From: Actinosynnema pretiosum
GTDB taxonomy: Bacteria > Actinomycetota > Actinomycetes > Mycobacteriales > Pseudonocardiaceae
Direction of reading: 5' to 3'
Assembly: GCF_024171695.1 (NCBI RefSeq)
Contig: NZ_JAMTCF010000012.1
Location: 62,001-126,000, forward strand
DNA: 64,000 nt
In this document: piece after piece, positions 7,801-17,177 of the stretch
Layout of the letters: every line of letters starts with the position of its first letter
Position numbering within the stretch: position 1 is the first letter of the stretch
The notes under the pieces: model-generated
Database searches by the model: none
Seen by the model: only the letters and a program-made list of their open reading frames with translations
Told to the model about the DNA's origin: nothing
Program-made: the position numbers and the translations under genes

Positions 7801-8901
7801 CTACTTGCGGCGCGGGCGCACGGCGTACCCGTACTGCTCGGGCCAGTTCGAGTTTGTGTTGAGCGCCTCGGCCGCGTGGTGCGCCCAGTACGGGTCGCGC
7901 AGCAGCTCGCGGCCGAGGAGGACCGCGTCGGCCTGGCCGCTCGCGACGACCTCCTCGGCGCGGGCGGGGTCGGTGATCAGGCCGACCGCGCCGGTGGGCA
8001 GGCCGGTGGCCGCGCGCACCTTCTCCGCGAAGCGCACCTGGTAGTGCGGCTCCACCGGGATGACCGCGTCGTGCGCCATGCCGCCGGTGGACACGTCGAG
8101 CAGGTCGACGCCGCGCTGCTGGAGCTCCTTGGCGAGCAGCACGGTGTCGTCCTCGGTCCAGCCGACGGCGCCCTGCTCGGCGGTCCAGTCGGTGGCCGAG
8201 GTGCGGAAGAGCACGGGCAGGTCCTCGGGCCACACCGCGCGCACCGCGTCGACGACCTCCAGCGCGAAGCGCATCCGGTTCTCGGTGGTGCCGCCGTACT
8301 CGTCGGTCCGCTGGTTGGAGATCGGGGAGAGGAAGGAGTTGATCAGGTAGCCGTGGGCGCCGTGCACCTCGACGACCTCGAACCCGGCGGCGAGGGCGCG
8401 TCGGGCGGACGCGGCGAAGTCCTCGACCAGTGCGGCGATCTCGCCGGTGGTCAGCTCGTGCGGCACGGGCAGGCCGTGGAACGGCACCGGGCTGGGGCCG
8501 ACCGGGCGCCAGCCGTGCTCGGTGTCGGCGACGGAGCCGCCGCCCAGCCACGGCTTGTTCGTGGACGCCTTGCGGCCCGCGTGGGCGAGCTGGATGGCGG
8601 GGACCGAGCCGTGGGCGCTGATCGCGGCGGTGACGCGGGCGAACGCCTCCTGCTGGGCGTCGTTCCACAGGCCGAGGTCCCAGGGGCTGATCCGGCCGTC
8701 GGCGCGCACGCCGGTCGCCTCGACCATGACCAGGCCCGCGCCACCGGCGGCGCGGCTGGCCAGGTGGGTGAGGTGGAAGTCGGTGGGCACGCCGGTCTCC
8801 GGGCCCGAGGGGGCGGCGGAGTAGGTGCACATCGGGGACATCCAGACCCGGTTCGGGATGTCCAGGGATCGCAGGGTCAGCGTGCTGAACAGGGTGCTCA
8901 A
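7801..8901 (-). CDS. NADH:flavin oxidoreductase, old yellow enzyme family (YqjM/NemA type)
   Basis: The product has 366 residues and should be an FMN-dependent NAD(P)H reductase of activated alkenes or nitro compounds in the cytoplasm. Family features are the start LRSLDIPNRVWMSPMCTYSA with the conserved cysteine of the YqjM class, the FMN-binding QLAHAGRK, and the substrate-binding HGAHGYLINSFLSP (about residues 175-190). The TTG at 8901 is preceded by GAGGAG at good spacing and gives LSTLFSTLTLRSLDIPNR. Longer starts would run through the operator. It is divergent from a GntR regulator that probably controls it through the paired sites at 8924-8961. Confidence 0.9.
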   Translation of the reverse strand: MSTLFSTLTLRSLDIPNRVWMSPMCTYSAAPSGPETGVPTDFHLTHLASRAAGGAGLVMVEATGVRADGRISPWDLGLWNDAQQEAFARVTAAISAHGSVPAIQLAHAGRKASTNKPWLGGGSVADTEHGWRPVGPSPVPFHGLPVPHELTTGEIAALVEDFAASARRALAAGFEVVEVHGAHGYLINSFLSPISNQRTDEYGGTTENRMRFALEVVDAVRAVWPEDLPVLFRTSATDWTAEQGAVGWTEDDTVLLAKELQQRGVDLLDVSTGGMAHDAVIPVEPHYQVRFAEKVRAATGLPTGAVGLITDPARAEEVVASGQADAVLLGRELLRDPYWAHHAAEALNTNSNWPEQYGYAVRPRRK

Positions 8902-8923
8902 CGGGTGCTCCTCACTTGTCGCA

Positions 8924-8961
8924 ATGTTAACAATAGGACGACGTGTGCGAGTTGTTAACAT
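8924..8961. promoter_or_regulatory. Paired inverted operator sites between the flavin reductase and GntR genes
   Basis: The sequence ATGTTAACAAT (8924-8934) and its near reverse complement GTTGTTAACAT (8951-8961) face each other across 16 bp. Each contains the self-complementary GTTAAC. Their AT-rich character stands out in this GC-rich DNA. They lie in the 86-bp gap between divergent starts and are the obvious binding sites for the adjacent GntR/FCD regulator. Confidence 0.7.
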
Positions 8962-8987
8962 CGAGGGGCACGAACGTGAGGGGAGTC

Positions 8988-9695
8988 ATGAGCACCCAGG
9001 GCACCGTGTCACCCGCGCGCCGCAGGGGGCTGGCCGACGAGGTCGCCGACCGCATCCGCGAGGGAATCCTCACCGGCGCCTACGAACCCGGCAGGCAGCT
9101 GCGCGAGGTCGAGCTGTCGACCGTCATGGACGTCAGCCGGGGGCCGGTGCGCGAAGCGCTGCGGCTGCTGGAGCACGAGGGGCTCGTGCACGTCACGTGG
9201 CACCGGGGCGCGACGGTCACCCGGTTCTCCCGGCGGGACGTCGCCGAGCTGGACAGCCTGCGCGCGGCGCTGGAGGGGCTGGCGGTGCACGAGGTCGCCC
9301 ACCGGGCCACCGAGGACGACTTCGCCGCGCTCGACCGGGCCGCCGAGGCGGTGGCGCGGGCGGTGGGGGCGCACGAGCTGGCGCAGCGGGACGTGGACTT
9401 CCACGACGCGGTGTTCGCGGCGGCGCACCACGAGCGGTTGCGGCGGTCGTGGGAGTGCATCCGGCGGCAGGTGCACTTGTTCCTGCTGACCAGGATCAGC
9501 CGGAGCGAGGAGCTGCGGGACGGGTGCGCCGAGGAGCACCGGGAGCTGGTCGGCGCGCTGCGGACGCGGGACGCGGACGCGGCTAACGCGCTGTTCAGCG
9601 AGCACCGGAGGCGGGTGTTCGAGCTGTCGGACAGCGACGACTGGTCGGACCTGCTGTGCTCGGACGACTGCGAGGGCGAGCGGCGCGAGGGGTGA
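8988..9695 (+). CDS. GntR-family transcriptional regulator, FadR subfamily (FCD domain)
   Basis: The protein has 235 residues. A winged helix-turn-helix occupies about residues 10-80 (LADEVADRIREGILTGAYEPG, then MDVSRGPVREALRLLEHEGLV). The C-terminal FCD ligand domain has metal-ligand-like residues in QRDVDFHDAVFAAAHHERL and the EEHRELVGAL motif. The ATG at 8988 follows GAGGGGAG. Position and the shared palindromes suggest that it represses or activates the divergent flavin reductase gene and itself. The effector is unknown. Confidence 0.88.
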   Translation: MSTQGTVSPARRRGLADEVADRIREGILTGAYEPGRQLREVELSTVMDVSRGPVREALRLLEHEGLVHVTWHRGATVTRFSRRDVAELDSLRAALEGLAVHEVAHRATEDDFAALDRAAEAVARAVGAHELAQRDVDFHDAVFAAAHHERLRRSWECIRRQVHLFLLTRISRSEELRDGCAEEHRELVGALRTRDADAANALFSEHRRRVFELSDSDDWSDLLCSDDCEGERREG

Positions 9696-9736
9696 GGGGC
9701 GGGGCGGGGTGAGGCGGGGCGGGTCGGAACGAGAAC

Positions 9737-9767
9737 GGCGTCGACCGGGTCCGCCCCGGTCGACGCC
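9737..9767. terminator. Terminator between convergent GntR and LytR_C genes
   Basis: A 12-bp inverted repeat (GGCGTCGACCGG at 9737-9748 with CCGGTCGACGCC at 9756-9767) closes a 7-nt loop between two convergent genes. Confidence 0.75.
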
Positions 9768-9809
9768 GCTGGTGGGTGCTGTCGGTGAGTGCTGTCGGCG
9801 GGCGCCGGG

Positions 9810-10484
9810 TCAGCTGCCGACCTTGCCGCTCGGTCCCTGGTAGTCGTTCGTGACGATCACGATGACGCCGTCGTGCGCGTCCTTGATGCCGTCGAACCTG
9901 GGCATCACGCGCGCGCGGATGGACTGGGCGAGCTGCTTGGCCGAGTCCTCCTCGGCCGTGCCCGCGCGGTAGTAGACCGTGGTGGTCTCGATGATGCCGT
10001 CCGGGTAGTTGCCGGTGGCCTGGACCGCCCAGCCGGACTTGCCGATGTCGTCGGACGCGCGCGCGGCCAGACCGCTGATGTTGCTGTTGTTGTAGACGCG
10101 CACCGAGGGGCGGGTCGCGGGCGTGCCCTGCGACTGGTCGCCGGGCTGCTGCGCGGGCGGTTGCGGTTGCGGTTGCGGCTGCTGCTGCTCGGTGGTCGTC
10201 GCGGGCGGCTGCTCGGCGGTGGTCGTCGTCGCGGGCGGCGCGCTCGACTCGGTGGCGGGCTCGCTCGCGCTGGGCTCACCTGCGGGCGGCTCGCCGGAGG
10301 CGCCGGGGTCAGCGGGCGCCGAGGCGGTCGGGGTGGGTTGCTGCTGCTGCGCCTGCGGATCGTCGTCGGAACCGGTGAACAGCGTCACGACGCCGAGCAC
10401 CAGCGCCACGCCGGCGAGGCCGAGCAGGGCGAAGCCCGCGGCGCGGGCGGGTTGGGCCGAACCTGAGGACTCGGGGTTGCTCAT
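9810..10484 (-). CDS. LytR C-terminal domain membrane protein (VirR/Rv0431-like)
   Basis: This 224-residue protein has one membrane helix (GFALLGLAGVALVLGVVTLF, about 17-36), a long Gln/Pro/Thr/Ala-rich linker with a PQPQPQP tract, and a C-terminal LytR_C domain starting near PSVRVYNNSNISGLAARA (about 128-145). The domain should face the cell wall. Its gene start overlaps the stop of the DUF3263 gene (ATGA), and def is divergent. This is the same arrangement as Rv0429c-Rv0430-Rv0431 in Mycobacterium tuberculosis, where Rv0431 (VirR) affects vesicle release and envelope integrity. A similar envelope role here is inferred from that arrangement. Confidence 0.82.
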   Translation of the reverse strand: MSNPESSGSAQPARAAGFALLGLAGVALVLGVVTLFTGSDDDPQAQQQQPTPTASAPADPGASGEPPAGEPSASEPATESSAPPATTTTAEQPPATTTEQQQPQPQPQPPAQQPGDQSQGTPATRPSVRVYNNSNISGLAARASDDIGKSGWAVQATGNYPDGIIETTTVYYRAGTAEEDSAKQLAQSIRARVMPRFDGIKDAHDGVIVIVTNDYQGPSGKVGS

Positions 10485-10774
10485 CCGTCCACGCCCAGGC
10501 GCCTAGCCGCCCGAGCCCGCCGCCTGCCCGATCGCAACCGGAGCAGCCGCTTGACGAGCATCGGATCGGCCGCGAGGGCCTCCTCCTTCTCGATCAACGC
10601 GTTGAGTAGCTGGTAGTAGCGGGTGGGCGTGAGGTCGAACAGCTCGCGGACGGCCTGCTCCTTGGCGCCCGCGTACTTCCACCACTGGCGCTCGAAGGCC
10701 AGGATCTCGCGCTCTCGCCCGTCGAGCCCACCGGGCCGGTCAGGGCCTGCTGGGGGGGCGAGCGCGGCGTCCAT
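10481..10774 (-). CDS. DUF3263 family protein (Rv0430-like)
   Basis: The 97-residue product contains the compact DUF3263 region REREILAFERQWWKYAGAKE followed by LTPTRYYQLLNALI (about residues 20-63), which resembles a small helix-turn-helix, and ends in a basic tail RSGRRRARAARR. It is probably cytoplasmic and may bind DNA. The function is not established. The gene overlaps the LytR_C gene by 4 nt, implying coupled translation, and is divergent from def. Confidence 0.82.
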   Translation of the reverse strand: MDAALAPPAGPDRPGGLDGREREILAFERQWWKYAGAKEQAVRELFDLTPTRYYQLLNALIEKEEALAADPMLVKRLLRLRSGRRRARAARRLGVDG

Positions 10775-10814
10775 CGGGCTCCTCGGCCTGCGGTTCGGTG
10801 AGTGATCTCATTAC

Positions 10815-10824
10815 ATCACGTGAT
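10815..10824. promoter_or_regulatory. Palindrome in the DUF3263/def divergent promoter region
   Basis: ATCACGTGAT is a perfect 10-bp palindrome within an AT-richer stretch (10803-10830) of the 127-bp divergent gap. It may be an operator or part of a promoter. No binding protein can be named. Confidence 0.4.
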
Positions 10825-10901
10825 CTTGGTCGTCGTGGGTCGCGCGACCCGACACGCCGAGTGGCGGGAAGCGGGGGCGGCGCGCCGATAGGGTGCGCGG
10901 C

Positions 10902-11489
10902 ATGGCAGTACACCCCATCCGGATCGCGGGCGACCCGGTCCTGCACAACCCGACCCGTCCCGTGACCGAGCACGACGACGAGCTGCGGGCGCTCATCGCG
11001 GACATGTACGAGACGATGGCGGCGGCCAACGGGGTTGGCCTGGCGGCCAACCAGATCGGCGTGGACCTGCGGCTGTTCGTCTACGACTGCCCGGACGACG
11101 AGGGGGTGCGGCACCGGGGCGAGGTGGTGAACCCGGTGTTGCAGACCTCAGACGTCCCGCTGGGGATGCCGGACCCGGACGACGACTACGAGGGGTGCCT
11201 GTCGGCGCCCGGTGAGTCCTACCCGACGGGGCGCGCGTCCTGGGCGAAGGTGACCGGGACGGATGGCGCGGGGAACCCGGTCGAGGTCGAGGGGACGGGG
11301 TTCTTCGCGCGGTGCTTGCAGCACGAGACGGATCACTTGGACGGGTACTTGTACTTGGACCGGCTGGTCGGGCGGCACAAGCGGGCCTCGAAGAAGATGA
11401 TCAAGTCGAACGGGTGGGGGGTGCCTGGGTTGTCGTGGGACCCGGCGACCTCGGAGGACCCGTTCGCGGATGACGAGGACGAGGACTGA
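10902..11489 (+). CDS. def: Peptide deformylase
   Basis: This 195-residue enzyme removes the formyl group from the N-terminal methionine of new proteins. All three metal-site motifs are present: [10 protein letters not shown] (about 46-55), EGCLSAP with Cys99, and QHETDHLDG with His141, Glu142 and His145. The ATG at 10902 gives [14 protein letters not shown], the usual family start. The acidic C terminus is longer than in the shortest homologues. A structured repeat element lies about 50 bp beyond the stop. Confidence 0.95.
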   Translation: MAVHPIRIAGDPVLHNPTRPVTEHDDELRALIADMYETMAAANGVGLAANQIGVDLRLFVYDCPDDEGVRHRGEVVNPVLQTSDVPLGMPDPDDDYEGCLSAPGESYPTGRASWAKVTGTDGAGNPVEVEGTGFFARCLQHETDHLDGYLYLDRLVGRHKRASKKMIKSNGWGVPGLSWDPATSEDPFADDEDED

Positions 11490-12007
11490 GTTCGGGCTGG
11501 GGGTTTGAGGGGTTAGAAGCGAAGTCAAAAGCCTAAAGACGCGCCTCGCCGGCGGGGCAGGCCTCCAAAAAAGAGGGGGACGGGCTCTGCCGGCCAGTGG
11601 CTGTTGGGTTGGTGGTCCCGTTTACCACTGCGGTGGGCGGGGTCCCTCTTCTCCGTTTGGCCTCCTTTCAGGCAAGCACACTCGTCAAGACGCCGTATGA
11701 CTGTGCGGTCTTCCGAACAGTGCGGCGGCATCTTGACGAGCGCGCTCGGGCTTCGCCAGGCCAAACGGAGAAGAGGGACGCGGGAGTGGGCGGCTGCGGG
11801 CTCGCTGCGCTCGCCCCGCAGCCCGCGAGTGCGTGAAGCGCCGCAGCCGGCGGGTGCGGTAAGACCAGTGGTGCGTTTCCCCTGCCAGTGCGGTGAGCCT
11901 GGCTGGTGCGCGAGGTGCGGGTACGGGGAGCTTGCGGGCGGGCTGGCGGTCCGGGGTTGGACCGGGTTCGGGGGTGGACCGGGTCCAGAGATGGACCGGT
12001 TCCAGGG
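11490..12007. other. 518-bp convergent intergenic region carrying repeat element copy 1
   Basis: This gap between def and the minus-strand zinc-ribbon gene holds the long hairpin element (11542-11834), then about 125 bp with no recognised feature, then the 17-bp tandem repeats that run into the zinc-ribbon gene. Short open frames across the hairpin are by-products of its self-complementarity. Confidence 0.7.
11542..11834 (+). repeat. Dispersed hairpin repeat element, copy 1
   Basis: This 293-bp element is closely similar to 55329-55629 in the same orientation. It has three parts: a small 5' stem (GCCGG at 11549-11553 with CCGGC at 11590-11594, enclosing an A-tract); a large hairpin whose outer arms are a perfect 21-bp inverted repeat (11643-11663 with 11758-11778; core CTCTTCTCCGTTTGG), with an inner CTCGTCAAGA/TCTTGACGAG stem and a terminal ACTGT/ACAGT stem; and a 3' GC stem (11792-11800 with 11814-11823). 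It contains no transposase or convincing gene. Confidence 0.85.
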
Positions 12008-12026
12008 TTAGACCGGGTCCGGGGTT
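11959..12026. repeat. Four tandem copies of a 17-bp unit
   Basis: The unit GGACCGGGTTCGGGGGT recurs four times at an exact 17-bp period with substitutions. The array crosses the stop codon (12008-12010) of the minus-strand zinc-ribbon gene and encodes part of its Pro/Thr-rich tail. Confidence 0.8.
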
Positions 12027-12760
12027 GGGGTTGGTTCCGGGGTCTTGGGGGGTGTGGCCTCCAGCTGCCTTCGGGGGCGGGGCTGGTGGGGTTGGGGGTG
12101 GTGGTCACCCGTTGGGGTGGTGCGGCGCCAGGGGAGTTCGACGAAGCCGGTCAGTTCCGCCGCGCTGCCGCAGGCCGCCAGGTCGGTGTACGCGCCCGCG
12201 ATGACCTGGGCTCGGAGTCTCGACACGTCCGTCGACGTGGCGCCGTGGCCCGCCACCAGGAACGGGAGCAGGAGGCGCCAGGCGTCCACCACCGGGGAGC
12301 GTCTGCGGTGCGGGGCGCGGAGGGCCGCCCGTGCGGCGCGCAGGGCGTGCTCCGCCGGGGTGATCGCGCTCCGGGGGGCGGTGTGGTTCCACTGCCAGCG
12401 GGTGGAGTCGGTCATGGCGCAGCGGACGCAGTCCCACGGGCCCGCGGTCGGCTCGGCGCCGCACTGGGAGCAGGTGACCAGGGTCATCGCCCAGTCGACG
12501 CACGTCCACGGGTGCCTGCCCACCGGGTCGGCCAGGACGCGCTCGGCCAGCTCGCGCTCGCCCGAACCGCCCTCGGCCAGCTGCTCCGCCGACAGCAGTT
12601 CCTGCCAGTCCAGCAGCCACACCTGGTCGACCAGCTCGGCGCAGAACCTGCAGGTCGGGTAGCTGCGGCCGGCCAGGTCGCCGCAGGTCGGGCAGGCCGC
12701 GACCGGGGCTCGGCGGGCAACGCGCCGCGCGCCGGGCGGGAACGGCGGGTGATCAGCCAC
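12008..12760 (-). CDS. Protein of unknown function with paired zinc-ribbon cysteines
   Basis: This protein of 250 residues is not assigned to a family. Two pairs of Cys-x2-Cys motifs are clear: CPTCGDLAG with CRFC (about 23-40) and CSQCG with CVRC (about 97-115), which suggest one or two structural zinc ribbons. The middle is Ala/Arg-rich helical sequence, and the last 40 residues form a Pro/His/Thr tail partly encoded by a 17-bp tandem repeat. The GTG start at 12760 gives MADHPPFPPGARR; starts further in are possible. It is divergent from the thiC riboswitch. No link to thiamine is demonstrated. Confidence 0.65.
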   Translation of the reverse strand: MADHPPFPPGARRVARRAPVAACPTCGDLAGRSYPTCRFCAELVDQVWLLDWQELLSAEQLAEGGSGERELAERVLADPVGRHPWTCVDWAMTLVTCSQCGAEPTAGPWDCVRCAMTDSTRWQWNHTAPRSAITPAEHALRAARAALRAPHRRRSPVVDAWRLLLPFLVAGHGATSTDVSRLRAQVIAGAYTDLAACGSAAELTGFVELPWRRTTPTGDHHPQPHQPRPRRQLEATPPKTPEPTPTPDPV

Positions 12761-12837
12761 GCGTGCAACTTACGCCGTGGGCACGGCCCTTGGCACCGGC
12801 ACGCGCCGTGGCTATGGTCGATCGGACAACTCAACAT

Positions 12838-14590
<1,753 letters not shown>

Positions 14591-14591
14591 C

Positions 14592-15422
14592 GTGGAGCGG
14601 CCGAGCGTCGTGGAGACGCCGAAGAAGGTGCTGACCATCGCGGGTTCCGACTCGGGCGGTGGCGCGGGCCTGCAGGCCGACCTGCGGGTGCTGGCGGCGT
14701 GCGGGGTGCACGGGATGACGGCGGTGACCGCCGTGACGGTGCAGAACTCGCTGGGCGTGAGCGGGGTCGTGGAGATCCCGGCCGACCAGGTCGCGGCGCA
14801 GATCAGGGTGGTGGCCACCGACATCGGCGTGGACGCGGCCAAGACCGGGATGCTCGCGTCGGCGCCGATCATCGAGGCGGTGGCGGCGGCGTGCGACGAG
14901 GTCGGCATCGGTTCGGGCGGGACGCCGTTCGTGGTGGACCCGGTGTCGGCGTCGATGCACGGCGACCCGCTGCTCACCGACGCCGCGCTGGAGGCGCTGC
15001 GGACCCTGCTGTTCCCGAGGGCGACGCTGGTGACGCCGAACCTGGACGAGGTGCGGCTGCTGACCGGGGTCGACGTGCGCACGCGCGCCGAGCAGCGCGA
15101 GGTGGCGAAGGTGCTGCACGGCATGGGCCCGGAGTGGGTGCTGGTCAAGGGCGGGCACATGAAGGGCGACCCGGAGTGCCTGGACCTGCTGTACGACGGG
15201 CGGGAGTTCCACGAGTACGTGGGGCCCCGGTACGACGTGCTGCACACGCACGGCAGCGGGGACACGCTGGCGTCGTCCATCTGCTCGCGCCTGGCGCGCG
15301 GGGTGGGGGTGGTCGACGCGGTTCGGTTCGGGAAGGACTTCGTGGTCCGGTCGGTGCTGGCGGCGTACCCGCTGGGCAGCGGGGTCGGGCCGGTGTCGCC
15401 GCTGTGGCGGCTGGCGGAGTGA
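14592..15422 (+). CDS. thiD: Hydroxymethylpyrimidine/phosphomethylpyrimidine kinase
   Basis: The product has 276 residues and phosphorylates the ThiC product to the pyrophosphate used by ThiE. It shows the ribokinase-fold start VLTIAGSDSGGGAGLQADL (about 13-31), substrate-binding MTAVTAVTVQNS, and the catalytic/anion-hole region HTHGSGDTLASSI near residue 218, where Asp is the expected base. The GTG one base after the thiC stop is used as start; later in-frame GTG codons would shorten the N terminus by a few residues. Its expression should follow the thiC riboswitch. Confidence 0.94.
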   Translation: MERPSVVETPKKVLTIAGSDSGGGAGLQADLRVLAACGVHGMTAVTAVTVQNSLGVSGVVEIPADQVAAQIRVVATDIGVDAAKTGMLASAPIIEAVAAACDEVGIGSGGTPFVVDPVSASMHGDPLLTDAALEALRTLLFPRATLVTPNLDEVRLLTGVDVRTRAEQREVAKVLHGMGPEWVLVKGGHMKGDPECLDLLYDGREFHEYVGPRYDVLHTHGSGDTLASSICSRLARGVGVVDAVRFGKDFVVRSVLAAYPLGSGVGPVSPLWRLAE

Positions 15423-15434
15423 GGTAGGCGTTCC

Positions 15435-15472
15435 CCGTAGGCCCGTCCGCGTTCGCGCGGGCGGGCCTACGG
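15435..15472. terminator. Bidirectional terminator after thiD
   Basis: CCGTAGGCCCG and CGGGCCTACGG arms (about 15435-15450 with 15458-15472) form a long GC hairpin. Its 3' arm contains the stop codon of the convergent TetR gene. Confidence 0.8.
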
Positions 15473-16021
15473 CTTCTCCTGGGGCAGGATCGCGGCGACG
15501 ACCACGTCGAACAGGTGGTCGGCGCGGGGGGCGGACGTGGGCTGGTCGTGCAGCCAGATCAGCGCGCCGCCGAGGGCGAACAGATCGGGGCCGGTCAGGT
15601 CGGCCCTGGCCTGACCCGCTGACTGGGCGCGCTCCAGCAGGCGGGCGCCGGAGCCGCGCATCGCGACGCAGGAGGCGTGCAGCGCGGAGTCCGGGTCCTC
15701 GATGGCGCCCATCATGGTCGTGACGGCGCCCCGGTAGGTGTGCGCGCAGGCCACGAACTCGCGCAGCCACGCCTTGAGCGCCTCGCCGGGGGGCAGGCGC
15801 GCCTCCAGTTGCGCGGCCAGGGCGGTCAGCTCGTCGAAGCCCGCGCGGAGCAGGGCGTCCAGCAGCGCGTCCCTGGTCGGGAAGTGGCGCAGCAGGGTCG
15901 CGAGGCCGACCTCGGCGCGGCGCGCGAGGTCGCGCATCGACACGTCCGCGCCCTGCTCGGTGATGACCGCGTCCGCGATCGCGAGCAGGTGGTCGCGGTT
16001 CTTCCTGGCGTCGGCCCGCAT
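15467..16021 (-). CDS. TetR-family regulator of the adjacent quinone-oxidoreductase gene
   Basis: This 184-residue regulator has an N-terminal TetR DNA-binding domain (DHLLAIADAVITEQG, then VSMRDLARRAEVGLATLLRHFP, about 10-55) and a helical ligand domain containing a SBP-like ARLPPGEALKAWLREFV stretch. The ATG at 16021 follows GGAGGG. Three near-identical palindromic sites between this gene and the divergent oxidoreductase gene (16039-16121) are its likely operators, one of them 18 bp before its own start, so autorepression is expected. The inducer is unknown. Confidence 0.88.
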   Translation of the reverse strand: MRADARKNRDHLLAIADAVITEQGADVSMRDLARRAEVGLATLLRHFPTRDALLDALLRAGFDELTALAAQLEARLPPGEALKAWLREFVACAHTYRGAVTTMMGAIEDPDSALHASCVAMRGSGARLLERAQSAGQARADLTGPDLFALGGALIWLHDQPTSAPRADHLFDVVVAAILPQEKP

Positions 16022-16038
16022 GGTCGCCCTCCATTTCC

Positions 16039-16121
16039 GGTTCAGTGAACCACTTGACCCGGCCGCGTGCCCACTCCTAGCATTCGGATCAGTGAACCAG
16101 TTAATCCGGTTCACTGATCCG
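16039..16121. promoter_or_regulatory. Triple TetR operator (GGTTCAGTGAACC type)
   Basis: GGTTCAGTGAACC at 16039-16051 is a perfect palindrome. CGGATCAGTGAACC (16085-16098) and GGTTCACTGATCCG (16108-16121) are near-palindromic copies that also form a 14-bp inverted repeat with each other. They lie between the divergent TetR and oxidoreductase starts. Confidence 0.8.
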
Positions 16122-16149
16122 TTCAGCGTTCGAGCAGGTGGAGGCCGGG

Positions 16150-17154
16150 ATGACGGGCACGATGAAGGCGGTTCGGCTGCACGAGCACGGCGGGCCGGAG
16201 GTGCTGCGGCTCGACGAGGTCCCGGTGCCCGAGGTGGGGCCGGGCGAGGTCCGGGTGCGGGTGCGGGCGGTGGGGCTCAACCCGCCGGACTGGTACCTGC
16301 GGGAGGGCATGACGAAGATCCCGCCGGAGCTGCGGCCGAGGCTCGACCTGCCGCTGATCCCCGGCACGGACGTGTCCGGGGTGGTGGAGGAGGTCGGCGA
16401 GGGCGCGGGGTGGGCCGTCGGGGACGAGGTGTTCGGGATGCTGCGCTTCCCCTCGCCCGGCGGCAGCGCGTACGCCGAGCAGGTGGTGGCGCCCGCGACG
16501 GACCTCGCCCGCAAGCCGGTGGGCGTGGACCACGCGCAGGCGGCGGGCGCGCCGATGGCGGGGCTGACCGCGTGGCAGTTCCTGATCGCGCTCGGGCACG
16601 AGGTCGCGCCGCCGTTCCAGCCGGAGCCGCACCGCCCGGTCCCGCTCGGGCCGGGGACGACGGTGCTGGTCAACGGCGCGGCGGGCGGCGTGGGGCACTT
16701 CGCGGTGCAGCTGGCCCGGTGGCGGGGCGCGCGGGTGGTCGCGGTGGCCTCCGGGTCGCACGGGGAGTTCCTGCGGGAGCTGGGCGCGGACGTGGTCGTG
16801 GACTACACGCGGGAGCGCGCCGAGGACGTGGTCGACGAGGTCGACCTGGTGCTGGACGCGGTCGGCGGGGAGGCGACCGGGCGGTTCCTGCCGCTGGTCC
16901 GGCGCGGGGGCGCGCTGTTCCCGGTGTTCCCCGGCCCGTACGACGTGGCCGAGGCGGCGCGGCGGGAGGTGACCGTCTCGGCCACGCAGGTCAGGGCGAG
17001 CGGGGCGCAGCTGGCGGAGCTGGGCGCGCTGCTGGGGTCGGGCGAGGTGCGGGTCGGGGTCGACAGCGTCTTCCCGCTCGCGGACGCCGCCGCCGCGCAC
17101 GCGCGGGCGGAGCGCGGGCACATCCGGGGCAAGATCGTGCTGTCGGTCGACTAG
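16150..17154 (+). CDS. NADP-dependent zinc-type/quinone oxidoreductase (MDR family)
   Basis: The product has 334 residues and belongs to the medium-chain dehydrogenase/reductase superfamily. The N-terminal GroES-like domain reads MKAVRLHEHGGPEVLRLDEV, and the nucleotide-binding domain has VLVNGAAGGVGHFAVQLARW (about 176-195; AxGGVG motif). The catalytic zinc cysteines of alcohol dehydrogenases are missing, so a quinone- or enone-reductase activity is more likely. The start ATG at 16150 has GGAGG upstream; an ATG 12 nt later is also possible. The divergent TetR protein probably induces it in response to a reactive or toxic compound. Confidence 0.87.
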   Translation: MTGTMKAVRLHEHGGPEVLRLDEVPVPEVGPGEVRVRVRAVGLNPPDWYLREGMTKIPPELRPRLDLPLIPGTDVSGVVEEVGEGAGWAVGDEVFGMLRFPSPGGSAYAEQVVAPATDLARKPVGVDHAQAAGAPMAGLTAWQFLIALGHEVAPPFQPEPHRPVPLGPGTTVLVNGAAGGVGHFAVQLARWRGARVVAVASGSHGEFLRELGADVVVDYTRERAEDVVDEVDLVLDAVGGEATGRFLPLVRRGGALFPVFPGPYDVAEAARREVTVSATQVRASGAQLAELGALLGSGEVRVGVDSVFPLADAAAAHARAERGHIRGKIVLSVD

Positions 17155-17177
17155 CGGGCGGCGGGCGGGCGGCGACC

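Noticed and set aside
11597-11836. Similar short open frames (79 and 127 residues) across both hairpin element copies
   Set aside because: They align because the DNA is repeated. Frames are open on both strands owing to self-complementarity, and the paired base changes fit a structure rather than a protein.
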